Source of the DNA: Gemmatimonadota bacterium
GTDB lineage: Bacteria; JAAXHH01
Direction of reading: 5' to 3'
DNA: 64,000 bases
Assembly (NCBI GenBank): GCA_009837395.1
Contig: VXTP01000046.1
Coordinates: forward strand, 1 to 64,000
In this document: piece after piece, positions 40,407 through 50,712 of the stretch
Layout of the letters: the number at the start of each line of letters is the position of its first letter
How positions within the stretch are numbered: position 1 is the first letter of the stretch
Translations under genes and position numbers: made by a program
Notes under the pieces: generated by a model
Database searches by the model: none
What the model saw: only the letters and a program-made list of their open reading frames with translations
What the model was told of the DNA's origin: nothing

Positions 40407-40458
40407 GGCGCTTCCAGCCGTGCAGCCCGGCCGGCGCTACCAGCCGTACAGCCCGGCC
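40407..40458. repeat. 26-bp direct tandem duplication downstream of class V aminotransferase
   Basis: ggcgcttccagccgtgcagcccggcc / ggcgctaccagccgtacagcccggcc (24/26 identical). Confidence 0.9.
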
Positions 40459-40505
40459 CGGCGGACACGCTGCCGCACCTTGTACCTGGCCACCAGACCG
40501 CCGGT

Positions 40506-41225
40506 TCAGACCTCGTACCCCAACTCGGCCAGCGCTTCGCCCAGCAGGTCCATCGGAAGCGCGCCTTCGGCCTTCTTCCACCGCCCCACCGCTTCGGGCC
40601 GCACGACGATACGGCTGAGGGGGATGCCGAGATAGGCTTCAAGCCGGCGGAGGGTCTCTTCCTGTTTCAGCACGAAATCTTCGAACCGGACGGTCACGAG
40701 GTGGCCGGGCACCGGCGTCGCCTTCATGAGCCGGTACTGGTACAGCCACGAAATCGCCCGCTGCCGCCTGATGTCCGCCGTGTCCGGATACGCAATGCCG
40801 AAGTCGCCGAGATCGTCCGTCCTGTGCGGGGCGAGGATGCCGTCCCTGGGGTCCCGGATCCAGTGGATGTACCGGATATCGGGATACATGCGGACGATCC
40901 ACGGATAGATGAGCGTGGTTTCCGGCAGTTTCCAACCGCGGAACGGGGCACTGTTTTCCAGCACGTCCCCCAGGTAGGTTTTCACTTTCTCCACGAATCC
41001 AGGGTCGATGTCCATCTCCAGCGCCTTCGAGAAATCCCAGGAAGTGCCGCCGGTCCATCTGACGTACTTCGCGAAGATTCGGCAGGCGTCATACAGGTCG
41101 TGCGGTGGCACCTTGTCGCCCGAGGCGTTGATCGTCCGGCCCATGTAGACACCGCTTGTGTAGAGCGTGTGAGACATGGTCCGCGTACCGGAGTGCCCCC
41201 GGCCAATAATGGTAATGAATGGCAT
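40506..41225 (-). CDS. Sulfotransferase-like P-loop protein
   Basis: ITIIGRGHSGTRTMSHTLY (5'-PSB-like loop), YIHWIRDPRDGI, VRFEDFVLKQEETLRRLEAYLGIP. Confidence 0.75.
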   Translation of the reverse strand: MPFITIIGRGHSGTRTMSHTLYTSGVYMGRTINASGDKVPPHDLYDACRIFAKYVRWTGGTSWDFSKALEMDIDPGFVEKVKTYLGDVLENSAPFRGWKLPETTLIYPWIVRMYPDIRYIHWIRDPRDGILAPHRTDDLGDFGIAYPDTADIRRQRAISWLYQYRLMKATPVPGHLVTVRFEDFVLKQEETLRRLEAYLGIPLSRIVVRPEAVGRWKKAEGALPMDLLGEALAELGYEV

Positions 41226-41464
41226 AGTCTGGACCCGGTGTACGGTGACGGCCGTCTAAAAAGATTCGCGAACAAAGATCCGATATCGACAGGAGGATCA
41301 ATGCCAGGTTGTGAATGGATACATCGAACGATTATATTACATGCCGTCGCCGAATACAGACAGGCTTAAAACCTTGCATGCATGTATACTTCGCGGTGAA
41401 AGAGTGCGGGGGTCGAGCCCGTAAAGGCCCCCGGTCTTCAGATGCACGGAAAGGCGCATCGATT

Positions 41465-42805
41465 TTGACTGGCCATATAAAACGTTCCGTACTGACAGTC
41501 GTCCTGTGCGGGCTGTGCCTGCCCATCGCATCCTGTGGCGATAAGGGGCCCACGGACTCCCATTCCCAGGTTCCTGCACGCGTAACCGTTACGCCATCGC
41601 AACTGAACCTGAAAGTCGGTGATACGGCGGAGCCAACGGTCACGGTGCGGGACCAGGACAACGCCCGGATCACGAATCCGATTCTGAGTTGGTCGATCAG
41701 TGCTCCTCAGGTCGTCAGCGTAAACAGCCAGGGCGTGATAACGGCGCTGTCGGCGGGAGGCGCCGTCGTCACCGTCATGTCGGGCAGCGCGTCGGCGGTC
41801 ATACGGGTGAATGTACGGCCGGTGAGCAAAGACGAGGCGGCCCTTGCCGCTTTTTACGAAGCCATGGGAGGTTCCCGGTGGTCGAACAACGAAAACTGGT
41901 TGAGTTCCCGGCCCGTGGGCGACTGGTACGGGGTCACGGTCAATGCGGAAGGCCGTGTAGTAGAACTGGTTCTTGATCGAAACGGTCTGCGCGGGGTATT
42001 GCCGCCGGAACTGGGGGACCTCGACGAGCTTCAAAGGCTCGAGCTCTGGGATATTGGCATCAAGGGCGAGATACCTGATGAGCTGGGTCGATTGGACCAA
42101 CTCCGGACGTTGATCATCACTATGTCCACAGTCAGCGGCAATATCCCTTCATCTTTGGGGGAACTCCGGAACCTTACCACGCTGTATCTGCCTGGTAATC
42201 AGCTGACCGGCGAGATTCCTTCGACACTGGGGAACCTGTCTAATCTCTATTATCTGGTACTGTCCAATAACAGGTTAAGTGGCGAAATCCCCCGATCTAT
42301 GGGGAACTTCGGCAGACTCAATTGGTTACGGTTGAATCACAATCAACTCAGTGGCGCGATACCAGCATCGCTGGGTGGACTTCCCGGGCTTGAGACCCTG
42401 GATCTGTCACACAATAGTTTATCGGGGAGCATCCCGCCGGAACTGGGTAACCTCTCGAACCTTACCTTCCTGCATCTCGGCAACAACGGACTGCAAGGTC
42501 AGATCCCACCGCAGCTGGGCGCACTGCGCGCGCTTGAACGGGCTTTCCTCTCATCCAACCTGCTTAGCGGTCCAGTCCCACCCGGGCTGGGCGGGATGAC
42601 AAGTCTCTGGCAATTGGATCTCAGCAACAATACGCAACTGGCGGGTCCATTGCCCATCGAGCTCGTCAACCTCACCAACCTCCGTGCACTATGGTTGACC
42701 GGGACCGGTCTGTGCGCGCCACTCGCCCCCGACTTTCAGGCCTGGTTGGCCAGGGTGGATCAAGGCGCTGGATTGCAGGGCGTGGTCAACTGCCTGACGA
42801 ACTAG
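41465..42805 (+). CDS. Lipoprotein with Big2-type Ig domain and plant-type leucine-rich repeats
   Basis: TTG start giving MTGHIKRSVLTVVLCGLCLPIASCGDKG (lipobox); VTVTPSQLNLKVGDTAEPTVTVRDQDN...; about 9 LRRs of type NxLSGxIPxxLGxLxxLxxLxLxx. Confidence 0.85.
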   Translation: MTGHIKRSVLTVVLCGLCLPIASCGDKGPTDSHSQVPARVTVTPSQLNLKVGDTAEPTVTVRDQDNARITNPILSWSISAPQVVSVNSQGVITALSAGGAVVTVMSGSASAVIRVNVRPVSKDEAALAAFYEAMGGSRWSNNENWLSSRPVGDWYGVTVNAEGRVVELVLDRNGLRGVLPPELGDLDELQRLELWDIGIKGEIPDELGRLDQLRTLIITMSTVSGNIPSSLGELRNLTTLYLPGNQLTGEIPSTLGNLSNLYYLVLSNNRLSGEIPRSMGNFGRLNWLRLNHNQLSGAIPASLGGLPGLETLDLSHNSLSGSIPPELGNLSNLTFLHLGNNGLQGQIPPQLGALRALERAFLSSNLLSGPVPPGLGGMTSLWQLDLSNNTQLAGPLPIELVNLTNLRALWLTGTGLCAPLAPDFQAWLARVDQGAGLQGVVNCLTN

Positions 42806-42814
42806 GATGGTCCG

Positions 42815-43498
42815 TCAGACCCGGATCTTCGACAGGGAGATATGCCCGCTGAAGCACTGGTCGATATCGGAGCCAGGCTTCCGGTGCCGTTCGTGATAGA
42901 TCCCTTTATGCAGGTAACCGTCTTCGGTCGGCGTGAACGTGATGCGGAAGGGACTCGTGTCCACCGGAGTGGATTTGACCTCCAGGCGGGTTTCGTCGTG
43001 ATCCGGGTGGGGGAGGTTGACGTTGTAGAAAACCCCGGTTTCCGGGTCCTCGCGCAGCAGGCGTTCCAGGACCGGCCGCAGCCGTTCCGCGGCCAGCGGC
43101 CAGTCGATCTCCCGGCTGTCCGCCGTGTAGTGGGACAGCGCCATGGCCTTGCAGCCGTGGATGGCGGCCTCCCTGGCGGCGGCCACCGTGCCTGATTCGT
43201 AGACGTCCACTCCGAGATTGCCCCCGTTGTTGATTCCGGACAGCAACCAGTCCCCGTCGGTCGCTAGCTGGTTGACCGCCAGGCGCGCACAGTCGGCGGG
43301 CGTGCCCCATACCCTGTACCGGCGGCCCCCGAGCTCATCCACGCGAATAGGCTGGTTGTTGGTCAGCTGGTGTGCCGCGCCCGACTGTACTTCCGCCGGC
43401 GCAACCACGACCACGTCGCCCCATTGCGCCGCCAGGTCCTCGAGTGTAAGCAGGCCAGGTGCCTCTATACCGTCGTCGTTGGTGACAATGAGTTTCAC
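42815..43498 (-). CDS. surE: 5'/3'-nucleotidase SurE
   Basis: MKLIVTNDDGIEAPGLLTLEDL, LSGINNGGNLGVDVYESGTVAAAREAAIHG. Confidence 0.95.
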   Translation of the reverse strand: MKLIVTNDDGIEAPGLLTLEDLAAQWGDVVVVAPAEVQSGAAHQLTNNQPIRVDELGGRRYRVWGTPADCARLAVNQLATDGDWLLSGINNGGNLGVDVYESGTVAAAREAAIHGCKAMALSHYTADSREIDWPLAAERLRPVLERLLREDPETGVFYNVNLPHPDHDETRLEVKSTPVDTSPFRITFTPTEDGYLHKGIYHERHRKPGSDIDQCFSGHISLSKIRV

Positions 43499-43504
43499 AG
43501 CGGC

Positions 43505-43804
43505 CTACTTGCTCTGGGCAGTGGATTCTCCGGTCGGTCTGGACGGTCCGCCATGCGGTTCGGATGGGCCGGATGAGCGCGAGCCGGTTGCGTGCGGGCC
43601 GGTTGCGTGCGGGTCGCCCGTGCTGCTCGATTCCCCGTGGTCGCCCGTGCCGCCCGATTCCCCTTGGTCGCCCGTGCCCTTCAACCGGCGCCAGCAGGGA
43701 TAGATCACGCGGACTAAAGGATAAATCGTCAGGACGGCGAGTACGCCGCTGATGCACTGTATGGCGCGGGCCAGGCGTAGATTGTGCTTTCTTCTCATAC
43801 ACAT
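43505..43804 (-). CDS. Small membrane protein with low-complexity tail
   Basis: 99 aa, one TM (CISGVLAVLTIYPLVRVIY) then GTGDQGESGGTGDHGESSSTGDPHATGPHATG; 6 bp upstream of surE. Confidence 0.45.
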   Translation of the reverse strand: MCMRRKHNLRLARAIQCISGVLAVLTIYPLVRVIYPCWRRLKGTGDQGESGGTGDHGESSSTGDPHATGPHATGSRSSGPSEPHGGPSRPTGESTAQSK

Positions 43805-43998
43805 CTCGTCGATGTGGCATTAAAAAGCGACCGGTCCCGGGTACTGACCGATCGCGAAATACGCTAGTCGTCTGAACGCCGCTTGTCAAGCCGATTCAAG
43901 AGGTCCGGTCCGAAACCGCCGGGACGCCTGAGGCGGTACCGGACGAGGAGTGCGGACCGAAGGCGGCGGTCGTGCGGTTCGAAGCGGCACGTCACATA

Positions 43999-44706
43999 CT
44001 ATCCGTCTTCTGCGGGAAGCTCGGGACGTCCTTCGGGCATGATGAAGGCCATGAAGAGGTAGATCAGCGTTACCGTTCCAATGGAAAACAGAAAAGCGAT
44101 AAAGAACCCGATACGCACCAGCGTGGGGTCCAGGTTGAAGGCATCCGCAAGGCCGTTGCACACGCCGAAGATCTTCTTGCCTTCATTCAGCCTGTACAGC
44201 CGTCGATGTTTGAAGAACTCCATGATCTGCCCTCTGTAGACGAACAAAATGAATACCGCGGCGCCGATGGCCACGATGGGAACCATGGGCAGGAAGAAGG
44301 AGAATCGCCCGTAATCCGGTGCATAGGACCAGGTCAGTACGATCACGGCCAGCAGGATGAACAGGCCGCCCAGGACCATGCTGTTGTTCCGGTTGGTGGG
44401 CTGGTTCTCCACAACCTGCCGCACGTCCTGTTCCGGCTGGTCCGAATTCCCTGGATCGGCGGGCGAATCAGAGGCCGCCGCGGGGGCCGCCGCGGCGGCC
44501 AAGCCCGGATCCCGCGGTATAATGAAGACACAGACCAGGTATGCCAGAAAGACGAAGGGGCCGAATACCGGCAAGGTGATGACCGTGAAGGCCACCATGG
44601 CGATACGCAGCACGGAAGCGTCCACGTCGAAGTACTCGGCCAGGCCGCCGCAGATGCCGCTGATCATCCGGTTGGATGCGGATCTGTAGAGTGTCTTGTC
44701 GGGCAC
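43999..44706 (-). CDS. Membrane protein with two PspC domains
   Basis: LYRSASNRMISGICGGLAEYFDVDASVLRI and LYRLNEGKKIFGVCNGLADAFNLDPTLVRI; GTG start at 44706. Confidence 0.85.
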   Translation of the reverse strand: MPDKTLYRSASNRMISGICGGLAEYFDVDASVLRIAMVAFTVITLPVFGPFVFLAYLVCVFIIPRDPGLAAAAAPAAASDSPADPGNSDQPEQDVRQVVENQPTNRNNSMVLGGLFILLAVIVLTWSYAPDYGRFSFFLPMVPIVAIGAAVFILFVYRGQIMEFFKHRRLYRLNEGKKIFGVCNGLADAFNLDPTLVRIGFFIAFLFSIGTVTLIYLFMAFIMPEGRPELPAEDG

Positions 44707-44713
44707 GGCTGTG

Positions 44714-45223
44714 TTACCTTTCCTCTTTTCCCGGCGCCTGCGGTTCTTCCGCGGCCGGCGCCTGCGGTTCTTCCGCGGCCGGTGGGCTTGCGGGTTGGGC
44801 CGGCGGGCTAGCGGGTTGGACCGGCGGCAGGACCTCCCTGGCATTGTTCCTGTTGTGTTGCAACCTGGCGCGCACGATCAGGCCGATGCCCACGAACAGC
44901 AGGACGAAGCCGAAGAACTCCACGTCGCTCGCGATGACCGTGGCCAGGCCGATGCCCACCAGGAGTACGACGAAAAGAGAAGGCGCGCCGGTCTCGTGCT
45001 TCCTGGCTTCGATGTAAATCCCATTCTCGATCATCGCCATGCGTTCCTGGTGTCTGATTTCCCGTCCTCTTTTCAAATACCCCAGCAACGCGCAGAAGAT
45101 GCCCAGACCGAAGGGGATGGCAATGGCCGCGATGGCTGCCTCATCGTAGCGCAGATTCGCGAGGACAACGACCATGACGCATACGCTGATGAAAAACACC
45201 GCCCAGGCCTTCCAGCTATCCAT
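44714..45223 (-). CDS. Small integral membrane protein with Pro/Ala/Glu-rich repeat tail
   Basis: MDSWKAWAVFFISVCVMVVVLANL; four hydrophobic segments; tail PPVQPASPPAQPASPPAAEEPQAPAAEEPQAPGKEER. Confidence 0.6.
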   Translation of the reverse strand: MDSWKAWAVFFISVCVMVVVLANLRYDEAAIAAIAIPFGLGIFCALLGYLKRGREIRHQERMAMIENGIYIEARKHETGAPSLFVVLLVGIGLATVIASDVEFFGFVLLFVGIGLIVRARLQHNRNNAREVLPPVQPASPPAQPASPPAAEEPQAPAAEEPQAPGKEER

Positions 45224-45498
45224 ATCCTGCCTCCGATCGGAGATCGCCCCGCCAGTCGACCAACCTGACCTCAACTGCTTCTCAAGGTTTCGACACGAAA
45301 GTCGATCGATTTGTTTCAGAAACTAAAAGTTAAATTGATTTGCCGTTACCGCCATAAGAAAAGCATGACCGTATGCTGAAACATTTGTAGATTCCAGATA
45401 GTCATATAAGCAATAGGGATACCGACCGGGATCCCTTAAGGGGTCGAATCTGTCGGGCGAAACGGCCCTGTTCATGGCTGTGATGCGCTTGAGACAGG

Positions 45499-46098
45499 AT
45501 GAGGCGACCCATGGATTTGAGCGATGAGGAGCTCGTCGCAAGGGCCCGGGAGGGAGACCGGCCGGCCTTCGCCCGCCTCGTCGAGCGGCACAGCGTTTCC
45601 GTATTCAACCTGACGCTGCGGATCGTCGGGAACCGGGAAGACGCGGAAGAGGCCGCGCAGGACGTGTTCGTCCGCGCTTACAGAAGCCTCGACCGGTTTC
45701 GCGGGGATTCCAGGTTCTCAACGTGGCTTTACCGCATCGCCGTCAACGTAAGCCTGAGTTCGGCGCGTCGTTCCCGGCGGGATCTGTCCACCACTTCCCT
45801 TTCGGAACCGGAGGACGACGAAGACGGATTGCCGATGCAGTTGCCCGATCCGTCGGCGGACCCCGCGGAACGGTTCGAGCAGGCTGAATTCAGGGACCAG
45901 GTAAGAAACATGGTGGCGGCGCTTCCGCCTATTTACAGCGCGGTGATTTCGATGTATCATATGCAAAGCCTGTCTTACGACGAGATCGCGGAAGCGCTGG
46001 AACTGCCGATCGGTACCGTCAAGGCCCGGCTGTTCCGCGCCCGTGCCGCGTTGCGGAAGCTGATCTACCGGTCCATCGAGCCCGATACGCTGAGTTAG
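45499..46098 (+). CDS. ECF RNA polymerase sigma factor
   Basis: DEELVARAREGDRPAFARLVERHSVSVFNLTLRIVGNREDAEEAAQDVFVRAYRSLDRF; sigma4 ALELPIGTVKARLFRARAAL. Confidence 0.95.
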   Translation: MRRPMDLSDEELVARAREGDRPAFARLVERHSVSVFNLTLRIVGNREDAEEAAQDVFVRAYRSLDRFRGDSRFSTWLYRIAVNVSLSSARRSRRDLSTTSLSEPEDDEDGLPMQLPDPSADPAERFEQAEFRDQVRNMVAALPPIYSAVISMYHMQSLSYDEIAEALELPIGTVKARLFRARAALRKLIYRSIEPDTLS

Positions 46099-46126
46099 GC
46101 ACTGGACCCGGCATCCCCGGAACCGA

Positions 46127-46711
46127 ATGATCATGAACTGCGAATCTGCACAAAGAATGGTGTATGAGGCGGTCGACCGGGCGCTTTCCCCGGATGAGCG
46201 CCGCATGTTGGATGCCCACCTGGCAGGCTGCGAACGCTGCAGGGCGGAGGCGGCGGTGCTCGACGCGTTGATCGAAACGGTCGAAACGGCCCCGGCCGCC
46301 AAACCCACCGAAGCCTTCCTGGCCAACGTGATGGCGCAGCTGCCCGCGCCTCCGCCGTCATCGTGGTTCGCGCCGGCCCTGGTCTTTCCCCGTCTCGTCT
46401 TCGTCTTTACGCTGGCCGCCGCCGCACTGGTGTGGCTGTACCGTGCGTCACTCTCTGAAATCGTGGGCAACTTCCCGCCCGTTCAGACAGTGTCCGGTCC
46501 GGTGACGACCGCGATTCGAGATATCCAGGCATATCTGCAAGCACAGGCGGGCGCAGTCCTGAACCACCTTCCGATCCCGGCCTCCACTTCGGTCGAATGG
46601 GGTTCCATGCTGTTGGTCGCTACCACTCTCGCGGTCGGCTACCTGCTCATACGCGCGGCCGAGAACCCGGATGTCGGCCGTACGAGCTTCCGGATCGGCA
46701 GACGGTACTGA
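46127..46711 (+). CDS. Anti-sigma factor with zinc-finger (ZAS) domain and TM helices
   Basis: HLAGCERCRAE (HxxxCxxC), TM segment; immediately follows ECF sigma. Confidence 0.85.
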   Translation: MIMNCESAQRMVYEAVDRALSPDERRMLDAHLAGCERCRAEAAVLDALIETVETAPAAKPTEAFLANVMAQLPAPPPSSWFAPALVFPRLVFVFTLAAAALVWLYRASLSEIVGNFPPVQTVSGPVTTAIRDIQAYLQAQAGAVLNHLPIPASTSVEWGSMLLVATTLAVGYLLIRAAENPDVGRTSFRIGRRY

Positions 46712-46907
46712 AACGCCTGCCCGCACGGGCCGAACAGCCGTCGCGCATCCTGCCCGGGAACCCCCGCTTCGCACCCGCGAACCGGGCTCTTCCCCTCCCG
46801 CATACCTGTTGACATTCCGCGCCTTAATCGTTTTATTTCACCCTGTTGCATACGGTTTGCAAAGGCGGCGGATTCCCCTGCTTTCGGGATGACCGGGCGG
46901 TTTCTAT

Positions 46908-48725
46908 ATGTCGACGGAACACATTCGCAACTTCTCCATCATCGCGCATATCGATCACGGCAAATCGACGCTGGCGGATCGACTGCTGGAGATGACGGGC
47001 ACCGTGTCTCCCCTGAAAATGCGCGCCCAGATGCTCGATAATCTCGACCTGGAGCGGGAGCGGGGCATCACGATCAAGGCCCACGCGATCCGCATGTCCT
47101 ACGATGCGCCGGACGGACGGTCTTTTGCGTTGAATCTGATCGATACCCCCGGTCACGTCGATTTTTCCTACGAGGTTTCCCGGAGCCTCGCGGCCTGTGA
47201 AGGCGCGCTTCTGATCGTGGACGCCGTACAGGGCATCGAGGCGCAGACGATCAGCAATCTGTACCTGGCCCTGGAGAACGACCTGACCATCATCCCGGTC
47301 GTCAACAAGATCGATCTGCCCAACGCGCGGGTCGACGTCGTGACGGGCCAGATCGTGGATCTGCTGGGCGTCGACCCCGATGATATCGTACTGACCAGTG
47401 CGAGGGACGGTATCGGGGTCGAAGCGGTGCTGGAGGCCATCCTGGACCGTATCCCGCCCCCGGAACCCGATGACGGTCCCTTGCGCGCCCTCATCTTCGA
47501 TTCGATCTTCGATCAATACAGGGGCGCGGTGCCCTACGTACGCGTCGTGAGCGGCGAAATAAAGCCGGGCATGCAAATCAGGATGTGCTCCAATGACAAG
47601 CAGTTCGAAGTCGCCGAGACCGGGGTGCTCCGTTTCGACAAGGCCCCCGTGGACGCGCTCACGGCCGGGGAGGTCGGCTATCTGATCGGGAACATCCGCA
47701 ACGTGGCCGACGCCAGCGTGGGCGACACGGTCACCGACGCCGCCCGGCCCTGTGACGAACCACTGCCCGGGTACCGGGAGGCCAAGTCCATGGTGTTCAG
47801 CGGGCTCTACCCGGCGACTTCGGAAGATTACGAACCGCTGAAGGAAGCCCTCGAGAAGTACCAGTTGAACGACGCCGCCCTGGTGTATGAACCCGAGACT
47901 TCGGTGGCCCTGGGATTCGGCTTTCGCTGCGGATTCCTCGGACTGCTCCACATGGAAGTCGTGCAGGAGCGGCTCGAACGGGAATACGGGCTCACGATCC
48001 TGGCCACCATGCCGAGCGTGGAGTACCGGATCACGACCACCGCCGGCGAAGTGCTCATGGTGGACAACCCGGCCGACATGCCTGAAGCCTCGTACATCGA
48101 CGCCGTGGAGGAGCCGTTTATCCAGGCCCAGATCGTCGTCCCGCACGACTACATCGGAAATATCATGAAACTGACCCGGGACCGGCGGGGCGTCTACAAG
48201 GCCATGGAATACCTCGACCCGACCCGGGTCGCCCTGCAGTACGAACTGCCGCTGTCGGAGATCGTCTTCGACTTCTACGACCGGTTGAAATCGATCAGCC
48301 GCGGATACGCTTCCTTCGACTACGACTTCCTGGAATACCGCACCTCGCCCCTGGTCAGGCTGAACCTGCTGCTCAACGGCGACCTGGTGGATGCCCTGTC
48401 GATCATCATCCACAAGGACAAGGCCTACGAGTGGGGCCGCGAGCTGTGCCAGCGGCTGCGCAAGATCATACCGCGGCAGATGTTCGAGGTCGCCGTCCAG
48501 GCCGCCATCGGCGGCCGCGTCATCGCGCGGGAGTCGATCCGTCCCCTGCGCAAGAACGTCACGGCCAAATGCTACGGTGGTGACATCACCCGGAAGCGCA
48601 AGCTTCTGGAACGGCAGAAGGAGGGCAAGCGGCGCATGAAGCAGGTGGGCAACGTCGAAGTGCCGCAGGAAGCCTTCCTGGCGGTACTGGATATACGGGG
48701 CGAAGGCGCGGCCGTGGGAGGCTGA
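46908..48725 (+). CDS. lepA: Elongation factor 4 LepA
   Basis: [47 protein letters not shown]-terminal [22 protein letters not shown]-type motif. Confidence 0.98.
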   Translation: MSTEHIRNFSIIAHIDHGKSTLADRLLEMTGTVSPLKMRAQMLDNLDLERERGITIKAHAIRMSYDAPDGRSFALNLIDTPGHVDFSYEVSRSLAACEGALLIVDAVQGIEAQTISNLYLALENDLTIIPVVNKIDLPNARVDVVTGQIVDLLGVDPDDIVLTSARDGIGVEAVLEAILDRIPPPEPDDGPLRALIFDSIFDQYRGAVPYVRVVSGEIKPGMQIRMCSNDKQFEVAETGVLRFDKAPVDALTAGEVGYLIGNIRNVADASVGDTVTDAARPCDEPLPGYREAKSMVFSGLYPATSEDYEPLKEALEKYQLNDAALVYEPETSVALGFGFRCGFLGLLHMEVVQERLEREYGLTILATMPSVEYRITTTAGEVLMVDNPADMPEASYIDAVEEPFIQAQIVVPHDYIGNIMKLTRDRRGVYKAMEYLDPTRVALQYELPLSEIVFDFYDRLKSISRGYASFDYDFLEYRTSPLVRLNLLLNGDLVDALSIIIHKDKAYEWGRELCQRLRKIIPRQMFEVAVQAAIGGRVIARESIRPLRKNVTAKCYGGDITRKRKLLERQKEGKRRMKQVGNVEVPQEAFLAVLDIRGEGAAVGG

Positions 48726-48809
48726 ACATCCGGACCGGGATGTCCGGACCAGGTCCGGGCGGGTGGCACAGTCCGGGCCGGTGGCGCGGTCCCTGGAGGA
48801 TTCGAACTC

Positions 48810-49517
48810 TTGGCAAGAAACAAGTCGCTTCTCAGAGAGTACGTGGAAATCCTGCTGTTCACCGTACTGCTCTTCCTCTTCATACGGGCGGAGGTCGTCC
48901 AGGCGTTTCGCATACCGTCGGAGTCCATGGAAGCCACCCTCCAGGTGGGAGACTTCCTGCTGGTCAACAAGTTCATCTACGGTCCCGGTATTCCTTTTAC
49001 CGATATACGCATGCCCGCCTGGCGTGATCCCGAACCCGGCGATATCCTGGTGTTTCCCTATCCCCGCAACCCGGCGCAGATGTTCATCAAGCGATGCATC
49101 GCCGTCTCCGGCCAGAAGGTGGAAATCCGGGACAAGCGCGTATACGTGGACGACGTGATGGTGGAGAATCCGCCGCAGGTCAAGTTCGATGACCCGTCGG
49201 TCAGGGCGGCGACCCGAAGCACGAGGGACAACTGGGGTCCCAAGATCGTCCCCGCGGACGCCCTGTTCGTCATGGGGGACAACCGGGACTACAGTTCCGA
49301 CAGCAGGTACTGGGGATTCGTGGACCGGGAGGACGTGGTGGGCAACGCCTTCATCATCTACTGGTCCTGGGAACGCCACCGCGAGGACCCCGAACTGGTG
49401 TGGCAGTCGTCCAGGCCCCTGGAGAGCGTCGCCTCGCTGGTCTACGTACTGGGGTACAACATCGTGCATGTTCCGTGGCGGGTCCGCTGGAACCGCATCG
49501 GAAGAATCGTCATGTAG
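48810..49517 (+). CDS. lepB: Signal peptidase I
   Basis: AFRIPSESMEATLQVGDFLLVNKF, KRCIAVSGQKVEIRD, VMGDNRDYSSDSRYWGFV; TTG start. Confidence 0.95.
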   Translation: MARNKSLLREYVEILLFTVLLFLFIRAEVVQAFRIPSESMEATLQVGDFLLVNKFIYGPGIPFTDIRMPAWRDPEPGDILVFPYPRNPAQMFIKRCIAVSGQKVEIRDKRVYVDDVMVENPPQVKFDDPSVRAATRSTRDNWGPKIVPADALFVMGDNRDYSSDSRYWGFVDREDVVGNAFIIYWSWERHREDPELVWQSSRPLESVASLVYVLGYNIVHVPWRVRWNRIGRIVM

Positions 49518-49555
49518 ATCGGGGCGCAATCACAGCAGATAGGGGCGCAAACCCA

Positions 49556-50689
49556 TTGGCCGGCCTCTACGTTCATATTCCCTTCTGCAGCCACGCCTGT
49601 CCATACTGCGATTTCTCCTTTGAATTGCTCAAAGGCGGCCGGGTGGACGAGCTGCTGGCCGCCCTGGACACCGAGGCGGAGCGGCGCGGCCGCGAATCGC
49701 CCTGGACCGACGGCGTCTTCGAGACCGTCTTCCTGGGGGGCGGCACACCCACCTGCCTCACGGACCGCCAGCTGGACCGCGTCTTCCGTACGATCCATGA
49801 GCGGTTCCGGGTCGCCCCCCATGCCGAGATCACGGTGGAAGCGAACCCGGAAACGGTCACCATCCCCAAGCTGAAACGGCTACGCGGACTCGGTGTCGAC
49901 CGGATCTCCATCGGCGTCCAATCCTTCTCCCGCGACATCCTGCTGAAACTGGGGCGTCGTCACACGGCGGACCGGGCCGAAAAGGCGTTTGCGTCCGCCA
50001 GGGAAGCCGGTTTCCGGAACGTCAATCTCGATCTCATGTTCGGCGTGCCCGGCCAGTCGGCGGCGGACTGGGCGGATACGCTGGAACGGGCGGTTGCGCT
50101 GGACCCCGAGCATCTTTCGGTCTACGGCCTGACGATCGAGCCGGGAACGGAATACGCCCGGCTGGCGGAACAGGGCGCGCTGGACCTGCCGGACGAAGGG
50201 CGGCACACGGACCTGTATTTCCAGGCCCTGGACCGGCTTTCCGACGCCGGTTTCCGGCAGTATGAGATCTCCAATCTGGCGAAACCGGGTTTTGCATGCA
50301 GGCACAACGTATCCTGCTGGAAGGGCGGCGATTACCTGGGACTGGGGCCGTCGGCCCACACGCGCATGGACGGACGGAGACTCGCCAATGCGCGCGGCCT
50401 CGCCGACTACCTGCATGCCATGGATGAACGGGGAGAAGCCACCGACATGGATGAAACGCTTTCGGTGGACGAACGTATACACGAGTATATCCTGCTGAGC
50501 CTGAGATCCGTGGATGGCCTGGACACCCGGGTGTTTCGAGACCGCTACGGGGACGACGCCATGGACGAACGGGACCCGGCCATCCATGCCCTGTCCGGCG
50601 AGGGGTTCCTCGCGAAACGCGGATCGCGGCTCTGCCTGACCCGGAAAGGACTGGCCCTGGCCGACAGCGTCTGTGAATATTTCATGTAG
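49556..50689 (+). CDS. hemW: HemW-type radical SAM protein (coproporphyrinogen III oxidase-like)
   Basis: GLYVHIPFCSHACPYCDFSF (CxxxCxxC), GGGTPTCL; probable TTG start at 49556. Confidence 0.9.
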   Translation: MAGLYVHIPFCSHACPYCDFSFELLKGGRVDELLAALDTEAERRGRESPWTDGVFETVFLGGGTPTCLTDRQLDRVFRTIHERFRVAPHAEITVEANPETVTIPKLKRLRGLGVDRISIGVQSFSRDILLKLGRRHTADRAEKAFASAREAGFRNVNLDLMFGVPGQSAADWADTLERAVALDPEHLSVYGLTIEPGTEYARLAEQGALDLPDEGRHTDLYFQALDRLSDAGFRQYEISNLAKPGFACRHNVSCWKGGDYLGLGPSAHTRMDGRRLANARGLADYLHAMDERGEATDMDETLSVDERIHEYILLSLRSVDGLDTRVFRDRYGDDAMDERDPAIHALSGEGFLAKRGSRLCLTRKGLALADSVCEYFM

Positions 50690-50712
50690 GCCATGCAGAA
50701 AGTGAAAACGGC

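Noticed and set aside
39891-41369. 492-aa + strand ORF spanning the aminotransferase end and sulfotransferase antisense
   Set aside because: Overlaps two supported genes in wrong frames; Pro/Arg-rich composition typical of out-of-frame GC-rich DNA
46833-49529. 898-aa minus-strand ORF antisense to lepA/lepB
   Set aside because: Shadow ORF produced by GC-rich codon bias; no recognisable domain, overlaps confidently identified lepA and lepB
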